Shown here piece by piece: positions 1-11,700 of a stretch of 64,000 nucleotides of DNA; position 1 is the first letter of the stretch, and every line of letters starts with the position of its first letter. The DNA is from Mesodorylaimus sp. YZB2_4 (taxonomy: Eukaryota > Nematoda > Enoplea > Dorylaimida > Dorylaimidae). The notes under the pieces are model-generated. The model made no database searches. It saw only the letters and a program-made list of their open reading frames with translations, and had not been told where the DNA came from. The stretch is taken from assembly GCA_030248295.1 (NCBI GenBank), contig JASANH010001018.1, positions 682,001 to 746,000 on the forward strand. The letters are read 5' to 3'. The translations under genes were made by a program, and so were the position numbers.

Positions 1-399
1 ATCACGTTGTCCATGTTCAAATCGAAGGCCTCTATTGAGGCAGGCTGCTAATCGAGTGGTAGTGTATATGCAAATTACAAGGTAGTGCGGTGATACCAGC
101 CCCTATCACAGTTCACAGTTGGTCAGCCTGTCTTGCTGAAAATATTCCAGCCACTGTGGAAACTGGCCTGCTTATTAGACTGGATCAGGGGCCTCAAACG
201 TAGTGGGGCATTGATGCCCAGTTTAGGCGGGGTCACTTCAACATACCGACTTGTGAGTTTCTTTTTAAATTTTATGAGTTGGGGCCGGTGCCAACCCCGT
301 CCCCACGGACCAGTTTTGCCTATTGCCGGCCAGCAGTCATGTTATGATAAGCGGGGCCGTGAGGTGACCTCTGTGTGTCTCCACTAGGATCACCTCCAC

Positions 400-880
400 A
401 CGAGGGCATCCTGTGCCAGCACCAGCATCCCAGGATGATATTGGGCGAGAAGGGAGGGACCTTTCCGACTGGTGCGGGGAACCAGTTTCCTGATTCTCTA
501 CTCGTTCGGCGTCATCCTCTTGACCGTACCCGGTGAGTCGCCCAGAGTCGGGTGTGCAAGGCCAGCGAAGGGACCTACTAAACTGCCGTCGAAGACCGGT
601 TCCCACTCTGAGAACGGGCTTGCTAAACTGCCGTCCTCAGCCGGAACAGAACTGCGGCCTCCCAGTCAGGGTTGCTGCCCCAACGCCTTGTAATACGACT
701 GGCTCCGTGTTACTGGAGGGAGTGACCGGTGGAGCTTTTGCACCAAGCCAAAACCTTGGGGCAGCCTACCAAACCAAGTCTTACGACCTAGTACATAGCT
801 GAAACATCACCCTGACGAGTGACGCTCCCAGCAGCCGGCTCCGTGCAGAGCAACGATTGCCAGTCCGCGGCTCTCTGACG
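400..880 (+). repeat. dispersed repeat family A, long copy
   Basis: About 480 bp of non-coding repeat. Its first half (about 430-690) is matched in reverse complement at 25950-26190. Its second half (about 685-880) is matched on the same strand at 38068-38255 and, inverted and shorter, at 60690-60895 and 62375-62465. Shared landmarks are a TGTAATACGACTGG block, a CACCCTGACG-GTGACGCTCCC block and a GCAGAG-CGAT-GCCAGTC end. The short open frames here are not protein-like. Copies differ by substitutions and truncations, as expected for an old SINE or non-autonomous element. I see no clear terminal inverted repeat or poly-A tail. Confidence 0.75.
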
Positions 881-1751
881 TGAGTTGCAGAGGTACTGCG
901 TGGTTTTCCTGCGGCTGATTTGGCATCTGCGGCGCTTCACTCTAAGGCACATTTCTACATACTGTTTTCGGCTTTGTGGCATTTTCGACCTCGGCTGGGT
1001 AAATCATTTTATGAACAATGATGATCTTTCATCCCCAAGTGCGCATCTTTGGACATGTGGTAGACGCAGATGACAAATGACTGAAAGGATTCTGGGGCCT
1101 TAAAAGTATGTCGCAGAGTTTTGAATCCATGACAAGACTTTGAATTTAAACCTGGCTCTTTCATCTTACGGTCAGTTTTCTCTGGACCACAGCGCATGCC
1201 ACTCTGTCGTTTTGTGCTCTAGAAAGAATTGACAAGCAGGCACTTTGCCTCCCCGGGGAACTTCTCGTCTTCATTTGCCTAGTTGAATATGCCATATGTT
1301 GATGCTGTCACATGGCTGCACAGCCTAAGAAACATTATACTGTACATATGCCCTATTCGAAGCCATGGCCATGGTGTTTCTGTGTACACTATGTATTTTC
1401 TGTGTCTCTAGCTCCTTGAGTGCATGTATTTGCTTGGGCGGTGAGTAAAATATGAGTACGGGTATGGTATGCCTTTCTCCTTCTAAACTTGTAAAGGTTG
1501 CCGAGTAAGGTGCATCAAAACACGAGACAGTCCGATTTCGTAGATTTATGAGTCGACAAAAAGGTCAGTTCGTCAAAAATCTCATTCGGGCGCCTGGACT
1601 CAATTCTAAATTGCTTTTTACTCTCATCAGAACTCGTTCCATTTTGCGCCACCTGGACACAACGAATTCAGGATGACCAGAGGACAACCATATTTTTATT
1701 CTCTGTGTGTTCCCTCGCATCGCCAGTCTCAGAAAGAGAGCTCAGGCAAGC
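881..1751. other. intergenic, upstream of collagen
   Basis: No coding exon or RNA gene recognised. A pyrimidine-rich AG acceptor (CCAGTCTCAG, ending near 1731) lies about 20 bp before the collagen ATG and could be a spliced-leader acceptor. Confidence 0.5.
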
Positions 1752-3148
1752 ATGACTGCCTTTGATGGGGAGCATCTCGGCATTAGCAGACAAACTCGGC
1801 TGGTGATGGTTTTGTCAATTATTTCTAGTGCGACGGCTGTATTCTCCTGCTTTCTCGCATTTTCGGTCACTGTAACTGCGATGCAGACTTTCCAAGTCCG
1901 TATTTCAGAACGAAGTAACTATTGTCAACGGGATGCCCTGAGTATGTGGAAGAGTGCAATGGAACTACACAAGGCCAAATGCGACGATCCTATCCGACAT
2001 AGTCGCCAGTCCCAGCACGCACTTCTCAGCAACTATGACCAGCAATATTCGCAAGGCAAGAAGACGGCCGTTTCTGGCCAGGGTAGAGTTACTTACGTCG
2101 GCGTGTCACTGGAGCAGAAGAGTGAGTGTCTTTATTTTGTTTTTAATTTATGCAAGAAAATTGAAGCCATGGCTGAGTTGGCAGATGCCTGCATTTATGG
2201 TCCAGCTGGTCGGCCGGGGTCTCCTGGTGCCGACGGTCCGCCTGGAAAGGATGGGAAAAACGGCATTGACGGGTCGAATGGAAAGGATGGCCGGGTAGTC
2301 GCGCCGCTTGAAAACCTGTACATTGGTCCGTGCGAGCACAAGTGTCCCGCGGGGCTGCCAGGACCCGCAGGACTGCAGGTACACACACTTACAGTAGGCA
2401 TGGCTGGGCTGTATCTTTTTGACTGAGCCAGACTGACTTTTTAGGGCGAGAAAGGGCAACCAGGTATGTGGACTCTCCCTTCATGTTTTGCAAACCACAA
2501 AACGAGGTATGTGCGGAAGCATAGCTACTAAACATATTCAGGCGAAAAAGGAATTCCAGGAGTAGAGGGCACGCCAGGCGATGTTGGCAAGCCTGGACTG
2601 CCAGGAAAATGTGGCCCTCCTGTAAGTGTTGCTTCGTTTCACCAAACGAACTGATACTCATTACAGCTGCTAATTGCAGGGTATTCCAGGAGTACCAGGG
2701 CCTAAAGGACAGCAAGGTGACCCAGGAACGGTCGTCACGCTAGTAAGTGCCTTAGCTTCTGTTTAAATATGCTATACGTACTGTATATACAGTTCTCATC
2801 CTTACTCTTTGTTTCAGCACACTAGAATACGAGGCCCACCAGGCCAAGCTGGCCCCGCAGGTGTCCGCGGCCCTACTGGTCCACCTGGAAAGCCTGGTCA
2901 TCCAGTAAGGGTTGTGGAACAAATAAACGTCGTTGGTCATCTTTACGATGAACGGCTTATTTTAGGGTCATAAGGGCCCTGCGGGAGGAAGCTATTATTC
3001 AGAGATTGGAGATGTCGGTCCACCAGGCAAACCGGGTTTGGATGGACAGCCAGGAGCTAGAGGTAGATCTGGTTTGCCCGGGAGCTGCGCCCATTGTCCG
3101 CCTCCTGAAAGTCTTCCCCATTACTTATCGTATGGCTCATATTTTTAA
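1752..3148 (+). CDS. col: nematode cuticle collagen, 7 exons
   Basis: Structural collagen of the nematode cuticle. Reconstructed exons are 1752-2121, 2185-2378, 2445-2463, 2542-2621, 2680-2742, 2818-2904 and 2966-3148. Phases agree throughout and give 331 residues. The N-terminal half has a hydrophobic segment (about residues 17-46) that serves as signal or membrane anchor in this family. Gly-X-Y blocks follow (starts ..GPAGRPGSPGADGPPG..), broken by cysteine-bearing spacers (GPCEHKCP, KCGPP), and the C-terminus contains CAHCPPP. Cysteine clusters around interrupted Gly-X-Y tracts are the signature of cuticle rather than fibrillar collagens. Introns are 56-78 bp. The start at 1752 is preferred because it directly precedes the conserved N-terminal block and has an AG acceptor about 20 bp upstream. 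The exact family member cannot be told from sequence alone. Confidence 0.92.
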
Positions 3149-4358
3149 ACTCCTTTTTGGGGCTTGGACTCATCGTGAGAGTGCGTGGATGAAAAATACT
3201 CACCGTTGCTGCCTTATGTCGACTAATAAGACTATGTGCTGTGTCGTACATCCTAGTACCGCCTTTCTAAAGAGAGAAGACAAATCTTCTATTGGGCGTT
3301 CATTGACCTTGCACAGTGCTAGGTTTGGGTGAGCTGATCGTGAGTGCTACGTTTTTTATCACATTACTTGCCGCCAGTTTCATCATTACACAATTCAAAG
3401 TAACTCGCGAGAGCCAATAAGCTGGTCTGGACGGTCTGCAATATTGTCTACCCATTCGTATTATATACTGCCCTTTTCTGTAATGCAAGGTTGTATGCGG
3501 ACACTGGTATGCCGACCCTAACTTTATGTTGCATAGCAGTGACCTTGTGTACCTGATCTGTACATTTAATTATATTATCGGTTATTCCAGTTGCACGTTG
3601 TAAGGCCGAGTTCGCGCAGCGCTAGCAGCCAGGTTTTCGACCCCCTGAACTGATACAGGGCTTCGCACAAAAAAACACCCTTTCGCACTGCAGCGGTTAC
3701 TCGGTTTCGGTTCTTGTGCGAACAGCCATGGCTTTTACGCAGCAATGACAAAGTCGGGACCCTGATCTCGACTTTGCTACAGCGGTCAGATCTGTCACAT
3801 ATACAGTCACGGAGATTTCTGACTGTTGAAACCTTATTTTGGCACTCTGTAGAGGCCACAGTATCTAATCGTAAGTAATGTTTAAATTATTGGTTTTAAT
3901 TTTTATAATGCTTGTATTTGCGGAAAGAATTGAGATATAATTTTGTATTTATCGTGTTATACTTGCAAGAATTTTCGTTGTCTTTGTATTCCACCAAGCA
4001 ATATGCTATTTGCTATTCACTCGTCCCGAACCCTAAGCACTTACTCGGGAGGACACAACAAAAGAAAAAACAGTAGGAAAGGAAGCAGAGAACAGAGGCA
4101 TTCTGTTGCGTTCCGTTTAACTACGTACATGAGGCAGTAATTGGTAGGGGACTACAATAACTTATGTGTTCCGTCCTAATGTCACACCAGGTCCCAATAG
4201 GCCTAGACACAGCTGCACTTCTGTCGTGACAGCCACATTTCATCCTGTATTGTCGGTCATTATCAAACTCATATAGCATCAGTCTTTCTACCTTGCGCAG
4301 AGGTAAGTCGAAGCCTGTCCGGAGAACGACGAAGGAAGTACAAACATCGAAAGCCACG
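3149..4358. other. collagen 3' flank and intergenic DNA
   Basis: Nothing convincing on either strand. The open frame at 3575-3859 (-) has no recognisable domain and no supporting splice structure. A strong acceptor-donor pair (GCGCAG then GTAAGT) occurs near 4297-4307 without a clear gene around it. Confidence 0.4.
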
Positions 4359-4679
4359 ATGGCTGATCGAGGTGCTCCCAAAAACCAGCGGTCCAACACA
4401 ATAGTCGTGGACTCTACCATCGCCGATATCGAAGAGCCACTTGCATCTTTGAAGTGGAGAAGACGGAGTGGGGTGTTAAAGCGTGCACAGACATTTGATA
4501 ACATTTTCAGGCAGCTACCGCGGGTTGCCTCCTCCTCACCAAGAATAGATTTGGTTGCAGAAAGTGGAAGGACGCATGAGTGCGAAAGTCCTGTGGTCAT
4601 CTTTCTCTCAGAAAAACTCATCGCCCCTATTGTTGAGCAGGGAAGCAGTCTGAAAAGCCACACCCAGTCTTGGGACTGA
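4359..4679 (+). CDS. candidate small protein, unknown function
   Basis: Open frame of 106 residues beginning MADRGAPKNQ and ending SSLKSHTQSWD. It is hydrophilic, with basic and Ser-rich patches such as RRRSGVLKRAQTFDNIF, which resembles a phosphorylation-prone regulatory tail. I do not recognise a family. The frame is open upstream to 4293, just after an AG acceptor, so it may be the last exon of a longer gene. The opposite strand also has a long frame (4121-4663), so coding status is uncertain. Confidence 0.35.
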   Translation: MADRGAPKNQRSNTIVVDSTIADIEEPLASLKWRRRSGVLKRAQTFDNIFRQLPRVASSSPRIDLVAESGRTHECESPVVIFLSEKLIAPIVEQGSSLKSHTQSWD

Positions 4680-5096
4680 GTTGGCGGCTAGTCAGCTATA
4701 AATAACGAATGCGCAAAGTCTCTCGTGACCTATTCCTTGTAAGAAACTCATCAGGTTGATTTTCCACTTTTAGAAGCAGTCAAGGCTGTGACTCGACCCA
4801 CGCAGCAGGAAGCGATGTACCAATAAGAAATCGAATTTTCAAGCACCCATTGTAAGAAACGGAAGGTCGTTACCGACTCTCAGAGGCCTTTATCGGCAGG
4901 GCCATATGAAGAGAACGTAGCCATAATCTATGCGAGCAGCAGGGGAACTATAGTTCCATAAGAAACTCGTAACTGCAGGGGAACGTTATCTAGGGAGGCC
5001 TGAGGAACTAGGGACTGCGGCTATACCTAATGTGACCTCCAATGTATCGGGCGAAGATCCTAAAGATAGGCGGTTGTCAAGAACAAGCTCCTGTAC

Positions 5097-6368
5097 ATGA
5101 TCATGGACGACTTACCGAAGGATTTGCGAATAGGAGTCATCGACGACGAGCCGTACACGAGCAGTTGTTCCTTCGACCCCGTTTGCCCTAATCGCGGTTC
5201 GGCTATGGAAATGGCCATAATTGTGTGCCAAGTATTACGCATGAATTGTTCTTTTAGCAAATTCGATTCTTTTGTTTATGGCACAGTGCTAGAAAACGGC
5301 ACTGTGACAGGCATTCTAGGCGCTATCGAACGAGGCGAATATGACACACACATTCCAAATCTGACCCCCAATTACGTTCGGTCTCAAGCAGTCGATTTCA
5401 GCCAACCTTACTATTACACCGATTCCATATTGGTCACCCGTACTTCACTGAGCAAAGAGACCACGGGATGGTCGGTGCTGAGTGCATTTCACTGGCACGT
5501 CTGGCTCCTATTCTCGATCGCCCTGATCTTCACATCAGCCTTGATCACCCTGTTTGTTCACAGTGAATTCGTACTGCATCCTGTCCACTTTGTCGGGTAT
5601 CTTATAGAAACTTGCGTTCGCCTCTCGCTCGTCAATGAACATCGCAAATTCTTTTTCCAGCATCGACACACCCGCGTGCTTTGCATTTTCTGGGGTTACA
5701 GTATTGCCATTTTGGCCAGCGCTTACAGCGGCGTCCTGTTTTCGCAGAAGATCGGAGCTGATGCGTCAGCACCGTTCACAGATTTCGAAGGTTTTATTCA
5801 ATGCGTGGAAAATAGGAAATGTGTCGTAGTCAGTCCGTTGCTATCAGTTTCGTTCATTCTCTTTCTGACTGCTCCTGGCAGTCCACACGCGCCCCGTTTC
5901 GAAAAAGCCTTCAAGAAAAATCCAATCAGGCTTGTAAAGAAAAATGAAATCCCTCAAGCAATATTGAGCGAACAAAGCCTTTATTTGGTCTGGGTCACTT
6001 CAAAAAATGAGATTTTTACAGTTATTAATGAGAAAACGCGATGTTCATATTTTATTGTGCCAATGCCGGAGGCAGATATCGGCGCATTTCCTTTGAGAAA
6101 AGGATCAAAAAAACTTATGAAAAGTCTGGATATTATGGCATCGACAGTGCATGAAATAGGATTGGCATTTGCGCTAAAACTAGAAGTCATGGATCAAACA
6201 TGTTCGAACTCTGTGGCAGCCTTTGAAGCAGTTCAAGCAAATAATAAGAAACTGACTAGTTTTGAGAAATCTTTGAAAATACCTTTCTATTTTTATTTAG
6301 CTGGATTGGGCGGAGCATTAACTGTCTTTATCTTCGAAAACCAATTCCCTACGACTTTTCACTTTTAA
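5097..6368 (+). CDS. divergent ionotropic glutamate receptor-like protein, copy A
   Basis: Predicted membrane protein of 423 residues with ligand-gated glutamate receptor architecture but no amino-terminal domain. Residues about 9-118 resemble the S1 ligand-binding lobe: LRIGVIDDEPYTS, then the NLTPNYVRSQAVDFSQPYYYTDS stretch, which matches the family 'R..vdFs.PY' motif. TM1 lies at about 131-155, the pore/TM3 region at about 193-217, the S2 lobe at about 225-385 and a C-terminal TM4 at about 394-418. The canonical SYTANLAAF motif of TM3 is replaced by SAYSGVLFS, so gating or ion selectivity cannot be assumed. The body is one uninterrupted exon. No signal peptide follows this ATG; the frame is open back to an AG at 5072, so a short 5' exon may exist. 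The downstream gene at 8847 is a tandem paralogue. Similar short receptor-like genes are expanded in nematodes. Confidence 0.85.
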   Translation: MIMDDLPKDLRIGVIDDEPYTSSCSFDPVCPNRGSAMEMAIIVCQVLRMNCSFSKFDSFVYGTVLENGTVTGILGAIERGEYDTHIPNLTPNYVRSQAVDFSQPYYYTDSILVTRTSLSKETTGWSVLSAFHWHVWLLFSIALIFTSALITLFVHSEFVLHPVHFVGYLIETCVRLSLVNEHRKFFFQHRHTRVLCIFWGYSIAILASAYSGVLFSQKIGADASAPFTDFEGFIQCVENRKCVVVSPLLSVSFILFLTAPGSPHAPRFEKAFKKNPIRLVKKNEIPQAILSEQSLYLVWVTSKNEIFTVINEKTRCSYFIVPMPEADIGAFPLRKGSKKLMKSLDIMASTVHEIGLAFALKLEVMDQTCSNSVAAFEAVQANNKKLTSFEKSLKIPFYFYLAGLGGALTVFIFENQFPTTFHF

Positions 6369-8846
6369 TTTTGAAACCCTATTTGTGAGCACTGTTATTT
6401 TGCTGTTACCCACTCGTGTTGAGGCGATGTTGCATTTCTGTCGCTTTGCAGCTGCTGCCTATTGCCATCTCATGTGACCGTAATTTAGAGATGCTTTTTG
6501 GATGAACCAACCATGCTCAAGCTTAAAAATTGTGATCCGGCCCCAGTTTTGGATGAGATGTCAATAGAGGTACCAAAATAGTCGAGCTGCACTTTGTCGT
6601 GCTGAAATATAGAGATATGCTGAGATGCAGTGAAGGCGACAACCGATTACTGATTTCAGCTGTGCTTACACTGGAGATCAGACAAACAACCAGTGCCCTG
6701 ACTGTACTGCTCAGATCACCACACATGTGCAGGAAATATGCATTTCAGCATTTTCGATTGTGGTGGGGTTAGAATCCATCTCGGATGCTCGTCAAGCAAA
6801 GCATCAGAGTATCCAGCAGAATGTTGACTATCCTTTTAGCTCGGCCATGATCCAGCCGGAGCCAGAGCTTTATTTATTCTGATTTTAAAATTACGAAATA
6901 GCATTGATTCGGATATACTGTAGCTTTGTGTGATTATGAGCGATTCAAATCTGCGATAACTAAAATATGCTCTTGAAAACTTATTTAATTTGTAACATGT
7001 TAATTTTTGTTTCGTGTCTGTACCTGCACGATTGCACGTCTAACGATAACTGCTGCAGGTATCAGTAAAATAATGATATTGCTGCGCCTGTTTTTTAATC
7101 AGTATGGAAACTAATTTTCCTGATAAACTGGGTTGCCTTCTCGCTCTTGCAGACCCCCACGTGACCCTCGCGGTTTCTGTCCTATCTACTGTACTTCGGT
7201 AGGTCATATCCTGTCCCACGTCCGCGAATCAGAGGATTGTACCACCACTAGAATGGCGCAGTGGCTCCTCATCGTACAGAAAGGAATCAATGAGACGCAC
7301 GTTAATTAGACTCGAGCGGCAGTTTATTACATTACCCCAACCTGCTCTAAAGACTTCGGCTGTTGTGCATTAGTCTGCAGCAGCTAAGCCCGACTGCGAC
7401 TGATAACTCCATATACTCCAATTTAAAATTTGTTTGAATATTGATGTAGAATTTCCCAAAAAAGCCAAGTTATTCTGTTTTGCCAACAACTGTGGCTGGA
7501 AGACATACTGTGTTGTAAACGTTAGCGCGTCCCTCGCATGGGCTCCCTCAAACATTCAAAGCTGAGCAGGGTGACGCCAGAACATGGCGAGCACCATTAA
7601 TGCAACAAGTCATTCGGCAAAGAACTCATCTCAGTGAGCCTCGTTTAAGGCCCATTTTTACTCTGATAAGTCACTGTGTAGCATAAACGTAAAACGCGAC
7701 CTAAACCCGCGCTGGGGCACGTCAAAATCGTGCACAAAATTGACGAATATCTCCACGTGTGCAATGCAATTTTATATCCTGTAATTTGTCGTCTGAAGCA
7801 TTTGGTCTTTAGAACAGGTTTCCCGCTAGATTTCGTCGTTGCTTGATATCATGTGCTCTTTTAGGGCTTTACTCATTGATAGAGTGGGCATGGGGCGCTA
7901 AGAATGCTTAGGAAGACTACCTGGGGAAGGGGGGTCAGGGAAGAAAAGACGTCAAGGCCGAGGTCTAGCCGACCATATTGAACATCAAACTAAAACTATC
8001 CTCTAATCCATCAAGTAGGACATAGGCGAACATCGAGTTGATGGGGGTTTCGCGAATTGATAAGACAACAGCAATCAAGCAATTACCAATCACGTAAAAT
8101 TAAACAAATCAGTAATCAATTTTGACGTATTTCCTGCCTCTTGACAGATTACACCAGATAAAAATTCTTTAATCTATCACAAAATGGGGCATGTCAAAAT
8201 TCGAAAGCTGTTGTATCATTGGCCACTTGTCATGACACACTCGAGTGACTGCCATTTTTTGCAGTAGAAGCATAAAACAGCCACAGCATATACCACGACG
8301 CGCATATTATGCAGTGTCACAGACATAAGTGGGACATAAATGGTGATATAGAACACGTTTCCGATGGATTGTGACCTCAAGCACGGTCGAAAGCTCTTGC
8401 TGACCTTCTATCAAGTAAATCTCGATGACGTGAATGGACGCAGTGGAATTAGTCTGTACCAACAAGTGAGTTACTTCCGTTTTCTTCGAGTTAACGCTCT
8501 GACATGCACACTCACAATCAGTTTTACAAATTCAAAGAAAACTGTTGACAGGGAATGTGAGCATATATTTTAGGATTTGAGGAGCTTTTGCTGTGCACCT
8601 GTTCGTACAAGACAGAAGCCGTGATTATGTAGGCGTTCATAATCCTGCAGATTAGGAAGAATGCAAGGGAAACTCTGGAAACCTCTCAGGATCTGTGCAA
8701 TGGGGTGCTCATATAAATAACTTTCTTTATGCTGATGCCAGAGGGTCGTATCAGTTGCGACTCATTGATATAGTATTCTTTATCTTTCCAGGAATAAACG
8801 AACAACTAAGAAATTTGTAAGAAAATGTGCTCCTAGCACGACGATC
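6369..8846. other. intergenic between the two GluR-like genes
   Basis: About 2.5 kb without a gene I can support. Open frames here are short and lack domains. A good acceptor (ATCTTTCCAG) sits at about 8791, and the frame from it into copy B is open, so the last 55 bp may be 5' coding or leader of copy B. Confidence 0.5.
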
Positions 8847-10103
8847 ATGAACTTACAACAGCGAGCCTTACGTATTGGCGTGATTGACGATCCCCCCTTC
8901 ACCAGTAAATGCTCATTTGACGATATCTGCCCAAATCGAGGTGCAGGCGTTGAAATTTCGATAATGGTATGCAAGTTACTTAATCTAAATTGCACATTCA
9001 TCAAATACGATACCGCGATTTATGGCACCGCATATGATAACGGTACTGCCACTGGCATTATTGGAGCTGTTCAGAAGGGCGAACTCGACACTCATTTACC
9101 AAATTTGACTCCGACTTTTGATCGTTCAAGGGCCATAGATTTCAGTCAGATGTATTACTTCTCGGAGGCGGTTGTGGTCACCCGCAATTCACCCAGAGAG
9201 GATGAATTGGGCTGGTCGGTACTGTACGCATTTCAGTGGAAAGTGTGGGTGATATTTGCAACAACTTTAATTTTGACAGCGGCTCTAATAACCATTTTTG
9301 CTCGAAAAGATAGCTTTTTGCATCCAGTGAAATTCATCATTTTCCTTCTCGAAACTTGTGTTCTGCTGTCCTTTGTCAATGAACATCGTAAAGTCTTCTT
9401 CAAACACCGCCCTACGTTGATATTATCCATATTTTGGGGGTACAGCATTTTAATTTTGGGCAGTGCCTATAGTGGCATTTTATTCTCGAAGAAAATTGGG
9501 ACAATTATCGACGCCCCGTATACTGATTTCGAAAGTTTTGTTACATGCGTGGAAGAAGGCAGGTGCGTGGTGGTCACAACCATGCTCTCCGTCTCGTTCA
9601 CTTTATTCCTGACAGCATCTGGAAGTCCCCACGCCCCTCGTTTCGAGAAAGCTTTTCGAAAAAACCCAATCCGGGTGATCAGCAGGGAGATAATTGGGCA
9701 GAAAATTTTAGACGAAAGAAATATCTATTTAACGTGGGTTACATCAAGAAACTCTTTCGCGGACATTATTGAAGACGAAAATCAATGTTCCTACTTCGCT
9801 GTTCCCATGCCTCTGATAGACGTTGGTGGGTTTCCAGTACGAAAAGGGGATACAAAACTGTTACAAGGGTTCGATATTATGGCATCAGTAATTCGCGAGT
9901 TGGGGTTCGCCTTCGAAATGGGATTAGAAACCGGACAGAAATCGTGTTTGGACTCGATGACGGCTTATGCCGCCGTTCAAGAAAATCAACAAAAAATGAC
10001 TAGTTTCCAAAAATTATTGAAAGTTCCCCTCTATTTTAATGTTTTTGGCTTATGCGCAGCTGTTATCGCGCTGATTATAGAAAAATACGTTAGTGTAAAG
10101 TAA
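8847..10103 (+). CDS. divergent ionotropic glutamate receptor-like protein, copy B
   Basis: Tandem paralogue of the gene at 5097: 418 residues, same domain order and no gap in the open frame. Shared landmarks include LRIGVIDD-PPFTS, CPNRG, YGT-NGT-TGIIGA, NLTPTFDRSRAIDFSQ, FWGYSILILGSAYSGILFS and SGSPHAPRFEKAF-KNPIR. As in copy A, the TM3 SYTANLAAF motif is lost. A single long exon is unusual beside the intron-rich neighbours. The frame is open upstream to an acceptor ending at about 8791, so a 5' exon may add residues. Both lobes and all hydrophobic segments are intact, so I infer it is functional. Ligand and physiological role are unknown. Confidence 0.85.
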   Translation: MNLQQRALRIGVIDDPPFTSKCSFDDICPNRGAGVEISIMVCKLLNLNCTFIKYDTAIYGTAYDNGTATGIIGAVQKGELDTHLPNLTPTFDRSRAIDFSQMYYFSEAVVVTRNSPREDELGWSVLYAFQWKVWVIFATTLILTAALITIFARKDSFLHPVKFIIFLLETCVLLSFVNEHRKVFFKHRPTLILSIFWGYSILILGSAYSGILFSKKIGTIIDAPYTDFESFVTCVEEGRCVVVTTMLSVSFTLFLTASGSPHAPRFEKAFRKNPIRVISREIIGQKILDERNIYLTWVTSRNSFADIIEDENQCSYFAVPMPLIDVGGFPVRKGDTKLLQGFDIMASVIRELGFAFEMGLETGQKSCLDSMTAYAAVQENQQKMTSFQKLLKVPLYFNVFGLCAAVIALIIEKYVSVK

Positions 10104-10740
10104 AAACCGCGTGAACATTTTTTCTTGCCTGCAAGCGAGTTTTCCAGATTTCACGAGTACTAATTTGCTTGAATCTTACGACAAATCAGACAGAAGGTTC
10201 GAATTTACTGGTATTCTTGGTCTGAGGATGTCACGCGGGCATTGTAACTTTGGTAATTGATGCACGAGCTGCTGAAAACCTGCCTGACTTTTTCCCTCTG
10301 AAAAAGGTTTTATTTTGTTCGATATTGCTTCTTTTAGGGCAAATTTGGCTACTCACTATCTACAGTACTTCACTTTCTGAAAACACTCCTTAGACTATGC
10401 TTCCAGCCTGCCACTTACCATTTGCAACAAAATAAATGACCGCTTCGCATTGCATTCATGATCCTTCTGTGGCATGTAGGACAAGAGTGGCGGCGTGCAT
10501 CCTAGCTCGGATTTTATGTCTTTCAGGATCCTCTCCGCAATGCACAGCACGCCCAATGAGTCATAGCAATCGAGGCTTTTCAACGAGGGCGGGTCGTCGG
10601 GTGACACGCACTGCCTCGACTCGACAATAAGCTTCGGATCTGCCAAGGTGATCAGGGCATCAGCACCCTCGGGGATGACCACTAGAGCCGATACAGGGGT
10701 GGGTAAGTAGTCCACATGCACGATGACGCCTTTAGATGTA

Positions 10741-10819
10741 TAACCTGTTTTCTTTGGGAATATACACGCCTGCCGCGTTAAAGAATAGTCCGCGTGTACA
10801 TTCCCAAATAAAACAGATA
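10741..10819. mobile_element. 79-bp palindromic MITE, copy 1
   Basis: Left end TAACCTGTTTTCTTTGGGAA is mirrored by the right end (CGTGTACATTCCCAAATAAAACAGATA), giving inverted arms of nearly 28 bp around a short centre. A second copy with the same arms is at 13385-13452. It sits at the junction where the DEG/ENaC pseudogene is interrupted. It has no coding capacity. Confidence 0.75.
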
Positions 10820-11539
10820 GTAGTGAGGTCATTCGAGTGTCGCGCACTTTTGATGTAAGCAGTTGCGTCTGCTGGAGCGCGTGTAGTTTGTAAGTTGCAC
10901 TCTGGGCGCTCAGGCTCACAGTCAGTGTTATCATCGCATTCGCCTAGTCTAATCGTCTGCAAATAAATCCACTAACGACCACTATGTCCCATCGCTTTCG
11001 TCCCTACCGTGCCATCCACAGAAGCCAAGGTTCCGTATTTAAGTGAACCTAATTACATTTGGGGCCACTCCGTTTAGGCTGTGTTGGATACTATCTGATA
11101 GACAGGGCGTTGGTCTCTGACAGGACCAACCCGTCCTCCAACAGAACATTGCCACGCTCGAAATTAGCTTCGAACGTCAGGCCAGTATTGGCCAGACTGA
11201 GTGGGTCCATGGATTCGCCGCCAGTGAGGTAACGAGTGTCATATACGTAGGTCGGAGATCATTGCAACCTGAAATACAGATTACGGCTCCGATTTTGTTG
11301 GCCACTTGACATTGTTTAAATTATCCCTGACCACACACGCCTATTGTCAGTACCGAGAGAAGGAGTTAGGGCGATAGATCATCAAGAATACCGTGCTTGT
11401 CTGATCACAGCAATGCATAGTGCCAGTTGGACTTCAAAAGTGTAGTAGACCTAATTAAGCAATGCAAAAAAGTGAGCTGTTTCTGCTTCCGGCTCTACCT
11501 GCTGCTTTTCCTGGTGAACCTGTGAGGATTGCACTAGGC

Positions 11540-11700
11540 TGGATAGTCCTGCATTGGAGAAGATACCGGGAAGGAGATGGTCTCATGAACCTACCAGGCA
11601 TGCCTCACTGGTCGTAGGAGTCAGAGACATCAACCTGACGGTTCTGCCTCGACTGGAGGAGTGCATCGAGTGGCCAACGAAGGCGACTGGCTTACAAGGC
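11540..11700 (+). repeat. dispersed repeat family B copy
   Basis: Shares long blocks with 27690-27860 (GTCGTAGGAGTCAGAGAC and ACGGTTCTGCCTCG-CTGGAGG) and weaker ones with 19540-19735 and 15540-15600 (CTGAAACATCAACC). Non-coding; probably an old SINE-like element. Confidence 0.55.

Noticed and set aside
4121-4663. 180-codon open frame on the minus strand
   Set aside because: No domain or splice support; it overlaps a better-looking frame on the plus strand.
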